Made by a program: the position numbers and the translations under genes. Positions 40,526 to 49,419 of a stretch of DNA of 49,640 nt are shown one piece after another (positions within the stretch are counted from its first letter, which is position 1; every line of letters starts with the position of its first letter). The stretch lies in NCBI RefSeq assembly GCF_028716865.1, contig NZ_JAQUOY010000020.1:1-49640 (forward strand), given 5' to 3'. The notes under the pieces are model-generated. The model saw nothing but the letters and a program-made list of their open reading frames with translations. It was not told the DNA's origin and searched no databases. Origin of the DNA: Candidatus Methylomirabilis sp. Its GTDB lineage: Bacteria; Methylomirabilota; Methylomirabilia; Methylomirabilales; Methylomirabilaceae.

Positions 40526-41761
40526 ATGGCTCGTTCGCCTCTTACCATCCGGGTGATGGTGGTCTTCATGGCAATCTTTCTCCTCGGCCCGCCAGCCGGT
40601 CTGGCAACTACAAAAAGGCCGGTGCCGCCATCGCGCCTTCGCGAGAAGCGCGAAGAGCTCAATCAGGTAAAAAGGGAGCTGGACCGGGAGCGTAAGCAGA
40701 CACAACAGGTGGCGCGGAAAGAGCGATCGCTTTCCGAGGATTTGGATCGGATCGATCAGGAGCTTCAGCAGAAGGGCCGAGAGCTGAAAGAGCTGCAGGC
40801 CGGGCTGAAGGTAAGTACGGAACGGCTTCAGGCCATCCAGAACAATATCAGGCTGATCAGAACTCGCCTGAACCAGACACAGGACCTGTTCCGGCGGCGT
40901 GTCCGCGCCATCTACAAACAGGGCCGGCATGGCTATGTCCAGGCCCTCTTGTCCTCAGAGGATATGTCGGGCGCCGGGCGTCGTATACGATACCTTGCTG
41001 CAATTGCGAATCAGGACCAGCGGATGGTTGCTGCCTACTCGACTGACCTCGAAACCCTGGGGGCTCAACAAGCTGAGCTGGAACGGTTGAAGGCTGAGCT
41101 GACCCTGAGCCAAAAAGCCGTCACCGCAAAACGCGAAGAGATCCTGGAGGAACAGCGTGCCAGACGCCTGTTGCTGGCCAAGGTTCAGGAGCAGAAAAAA
41201 AGCCATCTGGTCGCCATCCGGGAACTGGAGCTGGCCGCTCGCGAGCTTCAGGGCCTTATCGGTCGCCTGCAGCGAGAGAAACGGCCTCAGAGTGGGAGAA
41301 CGCCCCATCCCGAGTCGTTGCGGGCTCCTGGGCCTTCTGAAGGACCAATTGGGCCGTTCGCATCGCTCAAGGGCAAATTGCCGTGGCCGACGACCGGCAC
41401 CCTGACCTCTACCTTTGGCAAGCAAGAGCATGCGCGGTACAGGACGGTGACCTGGAGTCACGGCATCGAGATCAATGCTCCCGAGAGGCAGAAGATCGTT
41501 TCGGTCTTTGAAGGTGTTGTGCTCTACGCCGATTGGTTCAAAGGGTACGGCCGCTTGATCGTTCTTGACCACGGAGATGGCTACTACACCGTCTATGCGC
41601 ATGCCGCAGAGATTCTCGTCAAGGTGGGCGATCGAGTGGCAAAGGGGCAAGCCATCGGGTTGGTCGGTACCACCGGCTCGGTAACCGGGTCTCAGCTCTA
41701 TTTTGAAGTGCGGCATCGGGGCGGGCCACAGGATCCCGTAGCGTGGCTTGCCCCTAACTGA
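40526..41761 (+). CDS. envC: EnvC-like murein hydrolase activator
   Basis: The 411-residue protein has a signal sequence (MVVFMAIFLLGPPAGLA), a long coiled coil (about 35-250), and a C-terminal LytM/M23 domain (about 300-405). Catalytic residues of active M23 enzymes are missing: the HxGxD site reads SHGIEI and the HxH site reads QLYFEV. This matches EnvC, which is inactive itself and activates amidases under FtsEX control. Position right after ftsX agrees. The first ATG is at 40526, and residues 10-28 form the hydrophobic core of the signal. Confidence 0.9.
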   Translation: MARSPLTIRVMVVFMAIFLLGPPAGLATTKRPVPPSRLREKREELNQVKRELDRERKQTQQVARKERSLSEDLDRIDQELQQKGRELKELQAGLKVSTERLQAIQNNIRLIRTRLNQTQDLFRRRVRAIYKQGRHGYVQALLSSEDMSGAGRRIRYLAAIANQDQRMVAAYSTDLETLGAQQAELERLKAELTLSQKAVTAKREEILEEQRARRLLLAKVQEQKKSHLVAIRELELAARELQGLIGRLQREKRPQSGRTPHPESLRAPGPSEGPIGPFASLKGKLPWPTTGTLTSTFGKQEHARYRTVTWSHGIEINAPERQKIVSVFEGVVLYADWFKGYGRLIVLDHGDGYYTVYAHAAEILVKVGDRVAKGQAIGLVGTTGSVTGSQLYFEVRHRGGPQDPVAWLAPN

Positions 41762-41770
41762 TGTGAAACG

Positions 41771-41838
41771 AGAGGATCTAGGGTAGAGGGTTTAGAATCA
41801 AAGGGGACCCTCGAGACCCTAACCCCTATACCCTGTCC
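41771..41838. repeat. Inverted repeat of the AGGGTTTAG word family
   Basis: CTAGGGTAGAGGGTTTAGAA and GGGGACCC-CGAGACCCTAACCCCTATACCCT form an imperfect hairpin in the envC-ctpA gap. The same GGGTTTA word is used in the repeat inside tsaD (44006-44037). Confidence 0.6.
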
Positions 41839-41851
41839 TTAGGAGGAATCG

Positions 41852-43195
41852 ATGAGATCTGGAGGTCATTTTCGGAACGGGTGGAAGCGTCTGGTCGTCG
41901 CATTGGGCCTGGCGCTGTTGGTCATCAGTGGCGGCGGCACCCATGAGGTCACGGCTGTCGAGGACAGCTACGAGCAGTTGAAGGTCTTCACTGAGGTCCT
42001 GTCGCTGGTCCAGGCCAATTACGTGGAGGAGACGAAACCCCGCGATCTCATCTACAGCGGCATTAAAGGGATGCTAGAGTCGCTCGATCCTCATAGCGCG
42101 TTCATGCCGCCCGATATCTTTAAAGAGATGCAGGTCGAGACCCAGGGTTCGTTCGGCGGCCTGGGGATCGAGATTACGGTCAAGGACAGGATGCTCACGG
42201 TGGTGGCGCCAATCGAAGGGACCCCCGCCGATCGGGCCGGCATTCATCCGGGCGACCGGATTGTGAAGATCGACGGGAGCCAGACCAAAGACATGACCCT
42301 TATGGAGGCAGTGAAAAAGCTCCGGGGTCCCAAGGGCACGAGCGTCACACTGACCATCCTCCGTGAGGAGTCCCCTGGCCCGTTCGAGCTGACGTTGGTT
42401 CGGGAAGTCATCGAGGTGAAAAGCGTAAAGACCAAGGATCTGGGCGATGGGATCGTCTACGTCCGGATTAGCGCGTTCCAGGAGCGGACCGGGAAAGACC
42501 TCCTGAAGGCGATCGAGCAGTTGGGGCAGGGCGCGATGTCGGCCATGGTGCTGGACCTTCGCAACAACCCGGGCGGCCTCCTGAATCAGGCCGTCCAGGT
42601 GTCCGATCTGTTCCTGGACCAAGGGCAGCTCATCGTTTACACTGAGGGTCGAATCAAGAACCAGGATCTCCGTTTCTCGGCCGAACACGGGGCTCAGGTC
42701 CCCAAGATCCCCATTGTGGTCCTGGTGAATGGGGGCTCCGCCAGCGCCTCCGAGATCGTCGCGGGCGCGCTTCAGGACTGGAAGCGGGCAGTGATCCTTG
42801 GGACCAAAACCTTCGGGAAGGGGTCGGTGCAGACGGTTGTTCCGCTGAGCGATGGTTCCGGCCTGCGTTTGACCACGGCGAAGTATTTCACGCCAAAGGG
42901 ACGGTCGATCCACGGCACCGGGCTTGTGCCTGATATCATCGTGGAGGTACCGAGGCCCACCGCTGTAGCCAAGGCGCCGGGTGGCCCGGGTGAAAAAGAG
43001 GGTGAGCCAATAAAAGTACAGGCTGAGAAACGGCAGGAGAAGAAGATTTCCGAAGAGGAGGGAGACGCGAGTCTCCAGATCGGCAAGCGAGAGGGACCAG
43101 ATCCCAACAGCGACATCCAGTTAAAGCGAGCGATGGAGATTCTCAAGGCGAGCCGAATCATCGAGAAGGGATTTGTGAAAGGGAATGCAGGGTAA
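41852..43195 (+). CDS. ctpA: Carboxy-terminal processing protease (S41)
   Basis: The 447-residue exported protease has a signal peptide (LVVALGLALLVISGGGT), a PDZ domain (about 95-170, GGLGIEITVKDRMLTV) and an S41 domain with the catalytic pair Ser in GGSASASEIVAGAL and Lys in TFGKGSVQTV. It starts ATG 41852 after AGGAGGAATCG. CtpA/Prc enzymes cleave envelope proteins, including lipoproteins and hydrolase regulators, which fits its place after envC. The Lys/Glu-rich tail (about 370-415) is low complexity. Confidence 0.93.
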   Translation: MRSGGHFRNGWKRLVVALGLALLVISGGGTHEVTAVEDSYEQLKVFTEVLSLVQANYVEETKPRDLIYSGIKGMLESLDPHSAFMPPDIFKEMQVETQGSFGGLGIEITVKDRMLTVVAPIEGTPADRAGIHPGDRIVKIDGSQTKDMTLMEAVKKLRGPKGTSVTLTILREESPGPFELTLVREVIEVKSVKTKDLGDGIVYVRISAFQERTGKDLLKAIEQLGQGAMSAMVLDLRNNPGGLLNQAVQVSDLFLDQGQLIVYTEGRIKNQDLRFSAEHGAQVPKIPIVVLVNGGSASASEIVAGALQDWKRAVILGTKTFGKGSVQTVVPLSDGSGLRLTTAKYFTPKGRSIHGTGLVPDIIVEVPRPTAVAKAPGGPGEKEGEPIKVQAEKRQEKKISEEEGDASLQIGKREGPDPNSDIQLKRAMEILKASRIIEKGFVKGNAG

Positions 43196-43219
43196 ATGCA
43201 GCACTCAGTAAGGACAGGC

Positions 43220-43318
43220 AGGTGGATAGACTGAAGGCTGAAGACTGGAGGAGGTTATTAGGCTAAGGGCTGAATGTTTAGGTAGTTTTCCTTCGACCTT
43301 CAGCCTTCAGTCTAAACT
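43220..43318. repeat. Hairpin repeat of the GGCTGAAG word family, copy 3
   Basis: GACTGAAGGCTGAAGACTGG and GGCTAAGGGCTGAATG on the left answer CCTTCAGCCTTCAGTC on the right. It fills the gap between ctpA and tsaD. The word set is the same as at 10286-10362 and 23808-23893. Confidence 0.7.
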
Positions 43319-43333
43319 CCTAACCGCTGAATA

Positions 43334-44407
43334 ATGTCATATCTTACTCTTGGGATTGAAACCTCCTGTGACGAGACGGCGGCCGCTGTACTGGAGGATG
43401 ACCGGCGAATCCGTTCTTCCGTGATCGCCTCCCAGGATACCGTCCATGCCCCCTACGGCGGGGTTGTTCCTGAGTTGGCCTCCCGCCGTCACGTGGAGGC
43501 TGTCTGGCCGGTCGTCCAGGAGGCGCTCACCAAGGCAGGGGTCAGCCTCGCCGAACTTGACGGGATCGCGGCAACGTCAGGACCGGGGCTGATCGGTTCC
43601 CTGCTGGTTGGTCTCTGCTTCGGGAAGGCGCTTGCCTTTGCCCGTCATATCCCACTGGTCGGTGTGAATCACCTGGAGGGGCATCTCTATGCCGCCCTGC
43701 TGGATCATGAGGAGCTGTCCTTTCCCTTTACCGGGCTCGTGACATCGGGTGGCCACACTCACCTCTATCTGGCCACAGCCCCTGGCGTCTATCGCTTGCT
43801 CGGTCGGACCAGGGATGATGCTGCAGGAGAGGCCTTCGACAAGGTGGCCAAGTTCCTCGGCCTCGGTTATCCAGGCGGGCCGGTGATCGAGGAGTGGGCG
43901 CGTAAAGGCGACCCAAACGCTGTGCGGTTTCCAAGGCCTATGCGTGAGCAAGATTCATGCGATTTCAGCTTCAGCGGTCTGAAAACCGCAGTGGTCAATT
44001 ATGCGAAGGGTTTAGGGTTTAGGGTTCAGGGTTCAAGTAGTAGTTCGCTTCAGCCTTCAGCCTTCAGCCTTCAGCCTGTTCTCGACCCTACTCTCATAGC
44101 AGATATTTGCGCCGGATTTCAAGAAGCTGTGGTGGATGTGCTGGTTCGCGTGAGTCTGGCAGCGACGAAGGCGTCCGCCTCTCGCCGTCTCGTCCTGGCC
44201 GGAGGGGTAGCCTGCAATGGCAGGCTCCGGTCGAAGCTCACGGAGCGGGCGGCAGAGGAAGGGGTACAGATCTACTACCCCAGACCGTCCCTCTGCACCG
44301 ATAACGGCGCCATGATCGCGGCCGCCGGTTACCCTCGCCTTCTGCGCGGCGAGCGAGCCTTACTTGCATTGAACGCCGATGCCGATCTCGCTCTCGGTGT
44401 GACATAA
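43334..44407 (+). CDS. tsaD: tRNA threonylcarbamoyl transferase subunit TsaD, with repeat insertion
   Basis: TsaD makes t6A in tRNA together with TsaB and TsaE. Motifs include GIETSCDETAAAVLED, the iron-binding His113-x3-His117 (NHLEGHLYA), TSGGHTHLY and CDFSFSGLKTAVVNY. The protein has 357 residues because residues about 226-250 (FRVQGSSSSSLQPSAFSLQP) are encoded by a repeat of the GGGTTTA and CCTTCAG words (44006-44077). Family members are usually near 330-340 and lack this segment. Both flanks resume the conserved fold (DICAGFQEAVVDVL, VLAGGVACNGRLR), so the reading frame is kept. It precedes def by 10 bases. Confidence 0.93.
   Translation: MSYLTLGIETSCDETAAAVLEDDRRIRSSVIASQDTVHAPYGGVVPELASRRHVEAVWPVVQEALTKAGVSLAELDGIAATSGPGLIGSLLVGLCFGKALAFARHIPLVGVNHLEGHLYAALLDHEELSFPFTGLVTSGGHTHLYLATAPGVYRLLGRTRDDAAGEAFDKVAKFLGLGYPGGPVIEEWARKGDPNAVRFPRPMREQDSCDFSFSGLKTAVVNYAKGLGFRVQGSSSSSLQPSAFSLQPVLDPTLIADICAGFQEAVVDVLVRVSLAATKASASRRLVLAGGVACNGRLRSKLTERAAEEGVQIYYPRPSLCTDNGAMIAAAGYPRLLRGERALLALNADADLALGVT
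44006..44077. repeat. Word repeat inside tsaD
   Basis: AGGGTTTAGGGTTTAGGGTT, then CAGGGTTCAAG (44006-44037), is followed by four CTTCAGC units (44048-44077). The two halves belong to the word families seen in the intergenic repeats. The insert keeps the tsaD frame. Confidence 0.8.
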
Positions 44408-44417
44408 GGGAACACGA

Positions 44418-44921
44418 ATGGCGAAGCTACCCATCCTGCTCTACCCATCCCCCGTCATCCGAAAGAAATCGCTGCTGGTCACGTCCATCGATGGCCAGCT
44501 TCAGCGCTTCATCGATGATATGGTAGAAACCATGTATGCGGCTCCAGGCATGGGCCTTGCCGCTCCCCAAGTGGGAGCACTCAAGCGGGTCATCGTCCTG
44601 GACCCTTCTCACGATCCCGCACATGCACGGCCCCAGGTCCTGATTAATCCCGTACTGGTTAGCGGTGAAGGGCAAGTCGTGGAGGAAGAGGGATGCCTCT
44701 GCATCCCGGATCTGAACGAGTCGGTCTCACGATTCAAACAGGTGGTGGTAAAGGCATATGATCGGAATGAGAAGGAGGTTATTCTGGAGGGGGCTGACCT
44801 GCTGGCCCGTATCCTACAGCACGAGATCGATCACTTGGACGGTGTCCTGTTCATCGACCGTCTGAGCACGGCAAAGCGTCTCTTACTGAAGCGGCGGCTC
44901 AAGAAGGCGAAAAAAGACTAG
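44418..44921 (+). CDS. def: Peptide deformylase
   Basis: The 167-residue enzyme removes the N-formyl group from nascent proteins. Motif 1 GMGLAAPQ is at 44-51, motif 2 EGCLC at 91-95 provides Cys93, and motif 3 QHEIDHLDG gives His135, Glu136 and His139. The serine of the usual EGCLS is Cys here, a minor change beside the metal ligand. It lies 10 bases after tsaD and reads toward the convergent SurA-like gene. Confidence 0.95.
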   Translation: MAKLPILLYPSPVIRKKSLLVTSIDGQLQRFIDDMVETMYAAPGMGLAAPQVGALKRVIVLDPSHDPAHARPQVLINPVLVSGEGQVVEEEGCLCIPDLNESVSRFKQVVVKAYDRNEKEVILEGADLLARILQHEIDHLDGVLFIDRLSTAKRLLLKRRLKKAKKD

Positions 44922-44935
44922 GACGTAGTAGAATC

Positions 44936-45973
44936 TTACAATTTCATCTCGACGTTAGCCTTGGTCTTGAGACCCTCGATCCACTCCTTGAATGTGGCCT
45001 CGGCCTTCCGATCAAACAGAATGGTGCGAATCTGCTCCTTCACCTGGTCGAATGGAAGGACCCGGCCAGGAACCCGCTCTTCCACGACAATGATGTGGAA
45101 GCCGGCCGGAGTCGTGATGATGTCGCTGGCCTGCCCAATCGGCAGGGCAAGGGCGGCCTGCTCCAACTCCGGCGCGAGCTCTCCGCGCCTCATCATCCAG
45201 ACCTCACCGCTGGAGGCCGCGAGCGGCCCCTCCGAGTACTGCTGAGCGACCGAAGAGAAGTCGGTCCCTGACTTGATCAGCGCCTGCGCCTCCTCAATCC
45301 GGCGCTTGGCGCGCGATACCTCACTGGGCGTCGACCCCTTCGGTATAGCCACGAGGAGATGGCGCATCTTGAATTGGGACATGTCCCTGAATTGCGCCTG
45401 CTGTTGCTCGTAATATTGCTGGACCTCCTCGTCAAGTACGACGACCTTGGATCGCACCCGCCTCGCTACCAGCTTCGTCAGGACGACCTGGTCGGCAATC
45501 CCTCTCCGAAACTGCTCCTCGCTGAGCAGTTCTCTGGATAGAGCAGCCCGCAACTCCTCGTCGCTGGCCAACCCGTTGCGCTTCTTCAATTCCTCAATGG
45601 TCGACTGAATCTCTGCGGGGGCCGCCTCGATCTTCTCCTTTTTCGCCTCCTGAAGTTGCAACCTCCTGAGAATCAGCTCGTCCAGGATCTGGCGTTCCGT
45701 GCTGCGGAGCTGCTGCTCTCGCTCCATCCCCATCGTGTCCCGCACGATCCTTCGAATAGTCTGAAGCCCTTCCTCTTGCACCTCAGTCAGGGTGATCACG
45801 TCATCGTTGACAACGGCGACGACGCGATCGAGGATCACCCCGTGAGCCACGGAAGCCGTCAGCACCCCATAGAGGATGGCCATCCCCAACGGGAGCGTAG
45901 GGTATTGGAATCCACTGACCGCATTCCACTTCTGAACCTTGCGCTTTGCGCCTTGCGCTCTACACTGACTCAT
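44936..45973 (-). CDS. SurA/PpiC-like periplasmic peptidyl-prolyl isomerase
   Basis: The 345-residue protein has a SurA-N domain (ILDRVVAVVNDDVITLTEVQ, then the helical LILRRLQLQEAKK region) and one parvulin domain (MSQFKMRHLLVAIPKGSTPS, followed by SEGPLAASSGEVWMMRRGEL and ASDIITTPAGFHIIVVEERV). It would assist outer-membrane protein folding. ATG 45973 overlaps the mfd stop (ATGA); GTG 45979 is less likely. The N-terminal 30 residues before the hydrophobic MAILYGVLTASVAHG are unusual and contain a short GCGCAAG word repeat. A later start at 45883 would remove them but leaves a short signal. Confidence 0.85.
   Translation of the reverse strand: MSQCRAQGAKRKVQKWNAVSGFQYPTLPLGMAILYGVLTASVAHGVILDRVVAVVNDDVITLTEVQEEGLQTIRRIVRDTMGMEREQQLRSTERQILDELILRRLQLQEAKKEKIEAAPAEIQSTIEELKKRNGLASDEELRAALSRELLSEEQFRRGIADQVVLTKLVARRVRSKVVVLDEEVQQYYEQQQAQFRDMSQFKMRHLLVAIPKGSTPSEVSRAKRRIEEAQALIKSGTDFSSVAQQYSEGPLAASSGEVWMMRRGELAPELEQAALALPIGQASDIITTPAGFHIIVVEERVPGRVLPFDQVKEQIRTILFDRKAEATFKEWIEGLKTKANVEMKL
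45933..45960. repeat. Tandem CTTGCGC words in the SurA-like N-terminal codons
   Basis: CCTTGCGCTTTGCGCCTTGC then GCTC (about 45938-45960) repeats a 7-base word three times with slight variation, encoding QGAKRKV in the frame of the gene. Confidence 0.5.
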
Positions 45974-48900
45974 CGACACTCCTGAAGTCTCGACAGCAGG
46001 GCCTGAGTGGTAGCGATCTTGTCTACCCCGTCTACCCGGTATTCCAGTCTCTCATACCCCGCAGGCTTGGCATCTTTCGGGATGTAGCGCAACCGGCCGC
46101 CCTCTTCACGAAGCAGGGCTGCCACCTTGGCTGGAGCAAGAGGCGGCGACTCACTGAAAACGAGGCGGATCGTTTTACCGGAAGCATCGACCTCACGGAT
46201 ATGGAGCGTCCGAGCCAGAATCCTGAGAGTGATCGCGGTAAGCAGCCGCTCTGTCTCAGGGGGAGGCTCACCAAAGCGATCGACCAGCTCCTCCCGAAAG
46301 GCGGAGACCTCCTGTGCAGATGTGAGCGCAGCCAACCGTTTGTAGAGCTGGAGCCGGACGTTGGGATCCTCGACGTAGGCCTCCGGCATATACCCCTCCG
46401 CCTCCAACCTGACAGAAGGCTCGACAGGCTCCGCAGCCGCTTCACCCTTCAACTCCCTGACCGTTGACTCGATCAGCCTGCAATACAGATCAAATCCCAC
46501 GGCGGCGATCTGACCGTGCTGCTCTGCTCCCAGGAGGTTGCCCGCTCCTCTGATCTCCAGGTCCCGTGCCGCCACCTTGAATCCGGAGCCGAGTTCGGTC
46601 AGTTCCGCGATAACCTGGAGCCTCTTTTTTGCTACCTCTGAGAGCACAGCATCCTCCGGCACCAGGAGGTAGGCGTACCCTCGATGCTTGTCCCGACCGA
46701 CCCGCCCGCGAAGCTGGTAGAGCTGCGCAAGGCCCAAGGCATCGGCCCGATCAATGATGATGGTGTTGGCGGCACCGACATCCAAGCCGGATTCGATGAT
46801 AGTGGTGCACAGCAGAACATCGAACGTACCGCTGTAAAAGTCGCACATGATCCGTTCCAGGCGCTCTTCAGGCAGCTCGCCGTGAGCCACTGTCAGCCTC
46901 GCCCGAGGGACCAACCGCTTGATCAGGCGCGCCACGCGCTGGATACTCTCTACGCGATTATGAACAAAGAAGACCTGTCCTCCTCTGTCCAGCTCCCGCT
47001 CTATCGCCTCCTTGATAAGGGCCGGGTCGAACCTGGCTACAGTCGTCCTGATCGAAAGGCGATCCTCCGGCGGGGTTTCGATAGTGCTGATGTCCCTGAC
47101 TCCCAGCATCGACATGTGCATCGTCCTCGGGATCGGCGTGGCGGTGAGCGTCAGGACATTGACCTGTCGTCGGATCTGCTTCAGGCGCTCCTTAGCCGCG
47201 ACACCGAAGCGGTGCTCCTCATCTACCACAAGCAGCCCCAGGTCCCGAAAGTGGACATCCTTCTGGAGCAGGCGGTGGGTGCCAATGACAATATCGACGA
47301 TGCCGTCACGGACGCCACGCAGTACGTCGCCCTGCTCCTTTCGACTGCGGAAGCGTGAGAGCATCTCCACCGTGATCGGGAAACCGCCGAACCGCTCGGA
47401 AAAGGTCCGGGAGTGCTGCAGGGCAAGAACGGTGGTTGGGACTAGGATCGCGACCTGCTTCCCCCCCATGACCGTCTTGAAGGCGGCCCGCATCGCCACC
47501 TCGGTTTTGCCATACCCGACATCACCGCAGATCAGGCGGTCCATCGGCCGGTCTCGCTCCATGTCGGCCTTAGCCTCGGCGATTGCCTGAAGCTGGCCAG
47601 GGGTTTCCTCGTGCGGGAATCCAGCCTCGAATTCCCGTTGCCATGGCGTATCGGGGGGGAGGGCATACCCTTTGACCACCTGCCTGGCTGCATACAGCGT
47701 GAGCAGCTCCTGGGTCATCTCGCGAACGGAAGCCTTGACCCGCTCCTTGGCCTTGGTCCAGGAAGCGCTTCCTAACCGATCGAGGGCTGGTGGATTGCCA
47801 TCAGCGCCCGCATACCGATGGACCAGGTGGAGTTTGCTCGTGGGCACATAGAGCTTGGCGTGGTCGGCATAGACGATGAGCAGATAGTCACCCTCTGTCC
47901 CACCGACAGCAATCTGCCGCAGCCCTTTGTATACGCCGATTCCGTGATCCTCATGAACGACAAAGTCACCGTAGGCCAGATCCTGGTAGGAGGCGATGAG
48001 GGAGACCGCCTTCGGTCGTAAGCGGCGGGGCGGAATGTGTCGAGTCCCAAAGATCTCGGCTTCAGTAATATAGGTCAGTGACGCCCCATCCAGGTGGAAG
48101 CCGCCACTGAGTTCGCCGGCGAGGATAGTGATTTCGCTTGGCGACGCCATTCCTGGGCTGAGAGAGGCTGCGACGTCATGCTCCTTCAGCACCTCAGCCA
48201 GGCGCCGACCCTGGGCCTCATTTCTGCAGACCAGGTGGATTCTTCGACTCTGCCGACGCCACCCTTCAAGGTCCCGTACGAGTTCCATCATTCGTCCACG
48301 GTAGGCCGGGATGGTGCGCATCTGGAAACCGATAGCCGCCTCTCCCGCAAGGCAGTTGGTTGGCAAGAACTCCTCCAGGAAGATCCGCGGCCTCAGGGAG
48401 AGTCTCTGCTCAAGGTCGCTCCAATTGAGGAATGAGAGACAAGATCCGGTAACACCCTCCCTACCGCGCTCCGCGAGGCTTGTACTATTGGCCTTCAGGC
48501 TCGACTGGTCTATCAGGACCCAGACGGTATCGGGCGCCACGTACTGCATGAGATCGGCTGGTTCCGGATAACAGTACGGAAGATAGGCATGAAGAGCTGG
48601 GAACGGGCGACGATCCTCAAGTGCCTGGATGATCTCGGAAGGAACTGAGTCGCTCTGGGCCTTCTCTACCTTGCGGAGTGCGTCCAGGGCCTGTTGACAC
48701 GCTTCAGCCGTCAATGGCACTTCTACAACAGGCAGGACGGTGACCTGCTCGACAGAGCGGATGGACCGCTGTGTGGCCGGATCGAAGGCGCGGAGCTCAA
48801 GCAGTTCGTCGCCAAAGAACTCGGCGCGGACAGGAAGATCCGACCCTTCGACACGGCTCAGGACAGGTTTTGGAGGGAAGAGGTCGAGGAGATTCCCACG

Positions 48901-49410
48901 CAGACTGTATTCGCCGCGGTCGGTCACCTGATTTACTCGACGGTAGCCACCTACCTCCAAGGCGCCCAGAAGCTCATCCCGTGCGATCAGTCGTCCAACA
49001 TACAGCGTAAATGCCGCTCCCAGGAGGGCCGAAGGAGGGAGAAGGCGTTCGAGGGCAGCCTGGATAGAGACAACCGCCAAAGGAAGCTCCTTGGTGGCAA
49101 GGCCCGCCAGACAGGCAATTCGCTGATACCCGGTCTCGGGATCCTCATCACGTTCTGACAGGAAGCCCACCGGGCTGCGAAAGAAGACGTGCAGATCCTT
49201 CGCCAGAAGCTCGGCTTCGGCGGACGAGGAGGTCAATACCACGAGGGGACGCCTCGTCAGGCGAGCAATCTGGGAGAGGATCAACGCCTTCGAGGCCCCA
49301 AAGAGGCCGGTCAGATACAGCGCGTCGACCCCACTGTCAAGTCGGGCCACGATCTCGGCAATCTCAGGGATCAGGAGATCCTCCGACTGCTCCATCGATC
49401 GTATCACCAT
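45970..49410 (-). CDS. mfd: Transcription-repair coupling factor Mfd
   Basis: Mfd removes stalled RNA polymerase and recruits UvrA/B. The 1146-residue protein has the UvrB-homology N-terminus, an RNA polymerase-interaction domain (YQDLAYGDFVVHEDHGIGVY then KGLRQIAV), the helicase module with Walker A GDVGYGKTEV and DEEH box VVDEEHRFG, and the C-terminal TRCF domain. Residues about 181-190 (KPVLSRVEGS) are an in-frame copy of a dispersed repeat within the N-terminal FPP...DLPVRAEFFG segment. The length is normal apart from this. ATG 49410 follows GAGG. It overlaps the SurA-like gene by four bases. Confidence 0.96.
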   Translation of the reverse strand: MVIRSMEQSEDLLIPEIAEIVARLDSGVDALYLTGLFGASKALILSQIARLTRRPLVVLTSSSAEAELLAKDLHVFFRSPVGFLSERDEDPETGYQRIACLAGLATKELPLAVVSIQAALERLLPPSALLGAAFTLYVGRLIARDELLGALEVGGYRRVNQVTDRGEYSLRGNLLDLFPPKPVLSRVEGSDLPVRAEFFGDELLELRAFDPATQRSIRSVEQVTVLPVVEVPLTAEACQQALDALRKVEKAQSDSVPSEIIQALEDRRPFPALHAYLPYCYPEPADLMQYVAPDTVWVLIDQSSLKANSTSLAERGREGVTGSCLSFLNWSDLEQRLSLRPRIFLEEFLPTNCLAGEAAIGFQMRTIPAYRGRMMELVRDLEGWRRQSRRIHLVCRNEAQGRRLAEVLKEHDVAASLSPGMASPSEITILAGELSGGFHLDGASLTYITEAEIFGTRHIPPRRLRPKAVSLIASYQDLAYGDFVVHEDHGIGVYKGLRQIAVGGTEGDYLLIVYADHAKLYVPTSKLHLVHRYAGADGNPPALDRLGSASWTKAKERVKASVREMTQELLTLYAARQVVKGYALPPDTPWQREFEAGFPHEETPGQLQAIAEAKADMERDRPMDRLICGDVGYGKTEVAMRAAFKTVMGGKQVAILVPTTVLALQHSRTFSERFGGFPITVEMLSRFRSRKEQGDVLRGVRDGIVDIVIGTHRLLQKDVHFRDLGLLVVDEEHRFGVAAKERLKQIRRQVNVLTLTATPIPRTMHMSMLGVRDISTIETPPEDRLSIRTTVARFDPALIKEAIERELDRGGQVFFVHNRVESIQRVARLIKRLVPRARLTVAHGELPEERLERIMCDFYSGTFDVLLCTTIIESGLDVGAANTIIIDRADALGLAQLYQLRGRVGRDKHRGYAYLLVPEDAVLSEVAKKRLQVIAELTELGSGFKVAARDLEIRGAGNLLGAEQHGQIAAVGFDLYCRLIESTVRELKGEAAAEPVEPSVRLEAEGYMPEAYVEDPNVRLQLYKRLAALTSAQEVSAFREELVDRFGEPPPETERLLTAITLRILARTLHIREVDASGKTIRLVFSESPPLAPAKVAALLREEGGRLRYIPKDAKPAGYERLEYRVDGVDKIATTQALLSRLQECR
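48841..48870 (-). repeat. Dispersed repeat in frame inside mfd
   Basis: On the minus strand the 30 bases read AAACCTGTCCTGAGCCGTGT then CGAAGGGTCG, encoding KPVLSRVEGS. The core CTGAGC-GTGTCGAAGGG matches the intergenic pair at 36928-37015. Ten codons added, no frame change. Confidence 0.8.
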
Positions 49411-49419
49411 GAGATCCTC

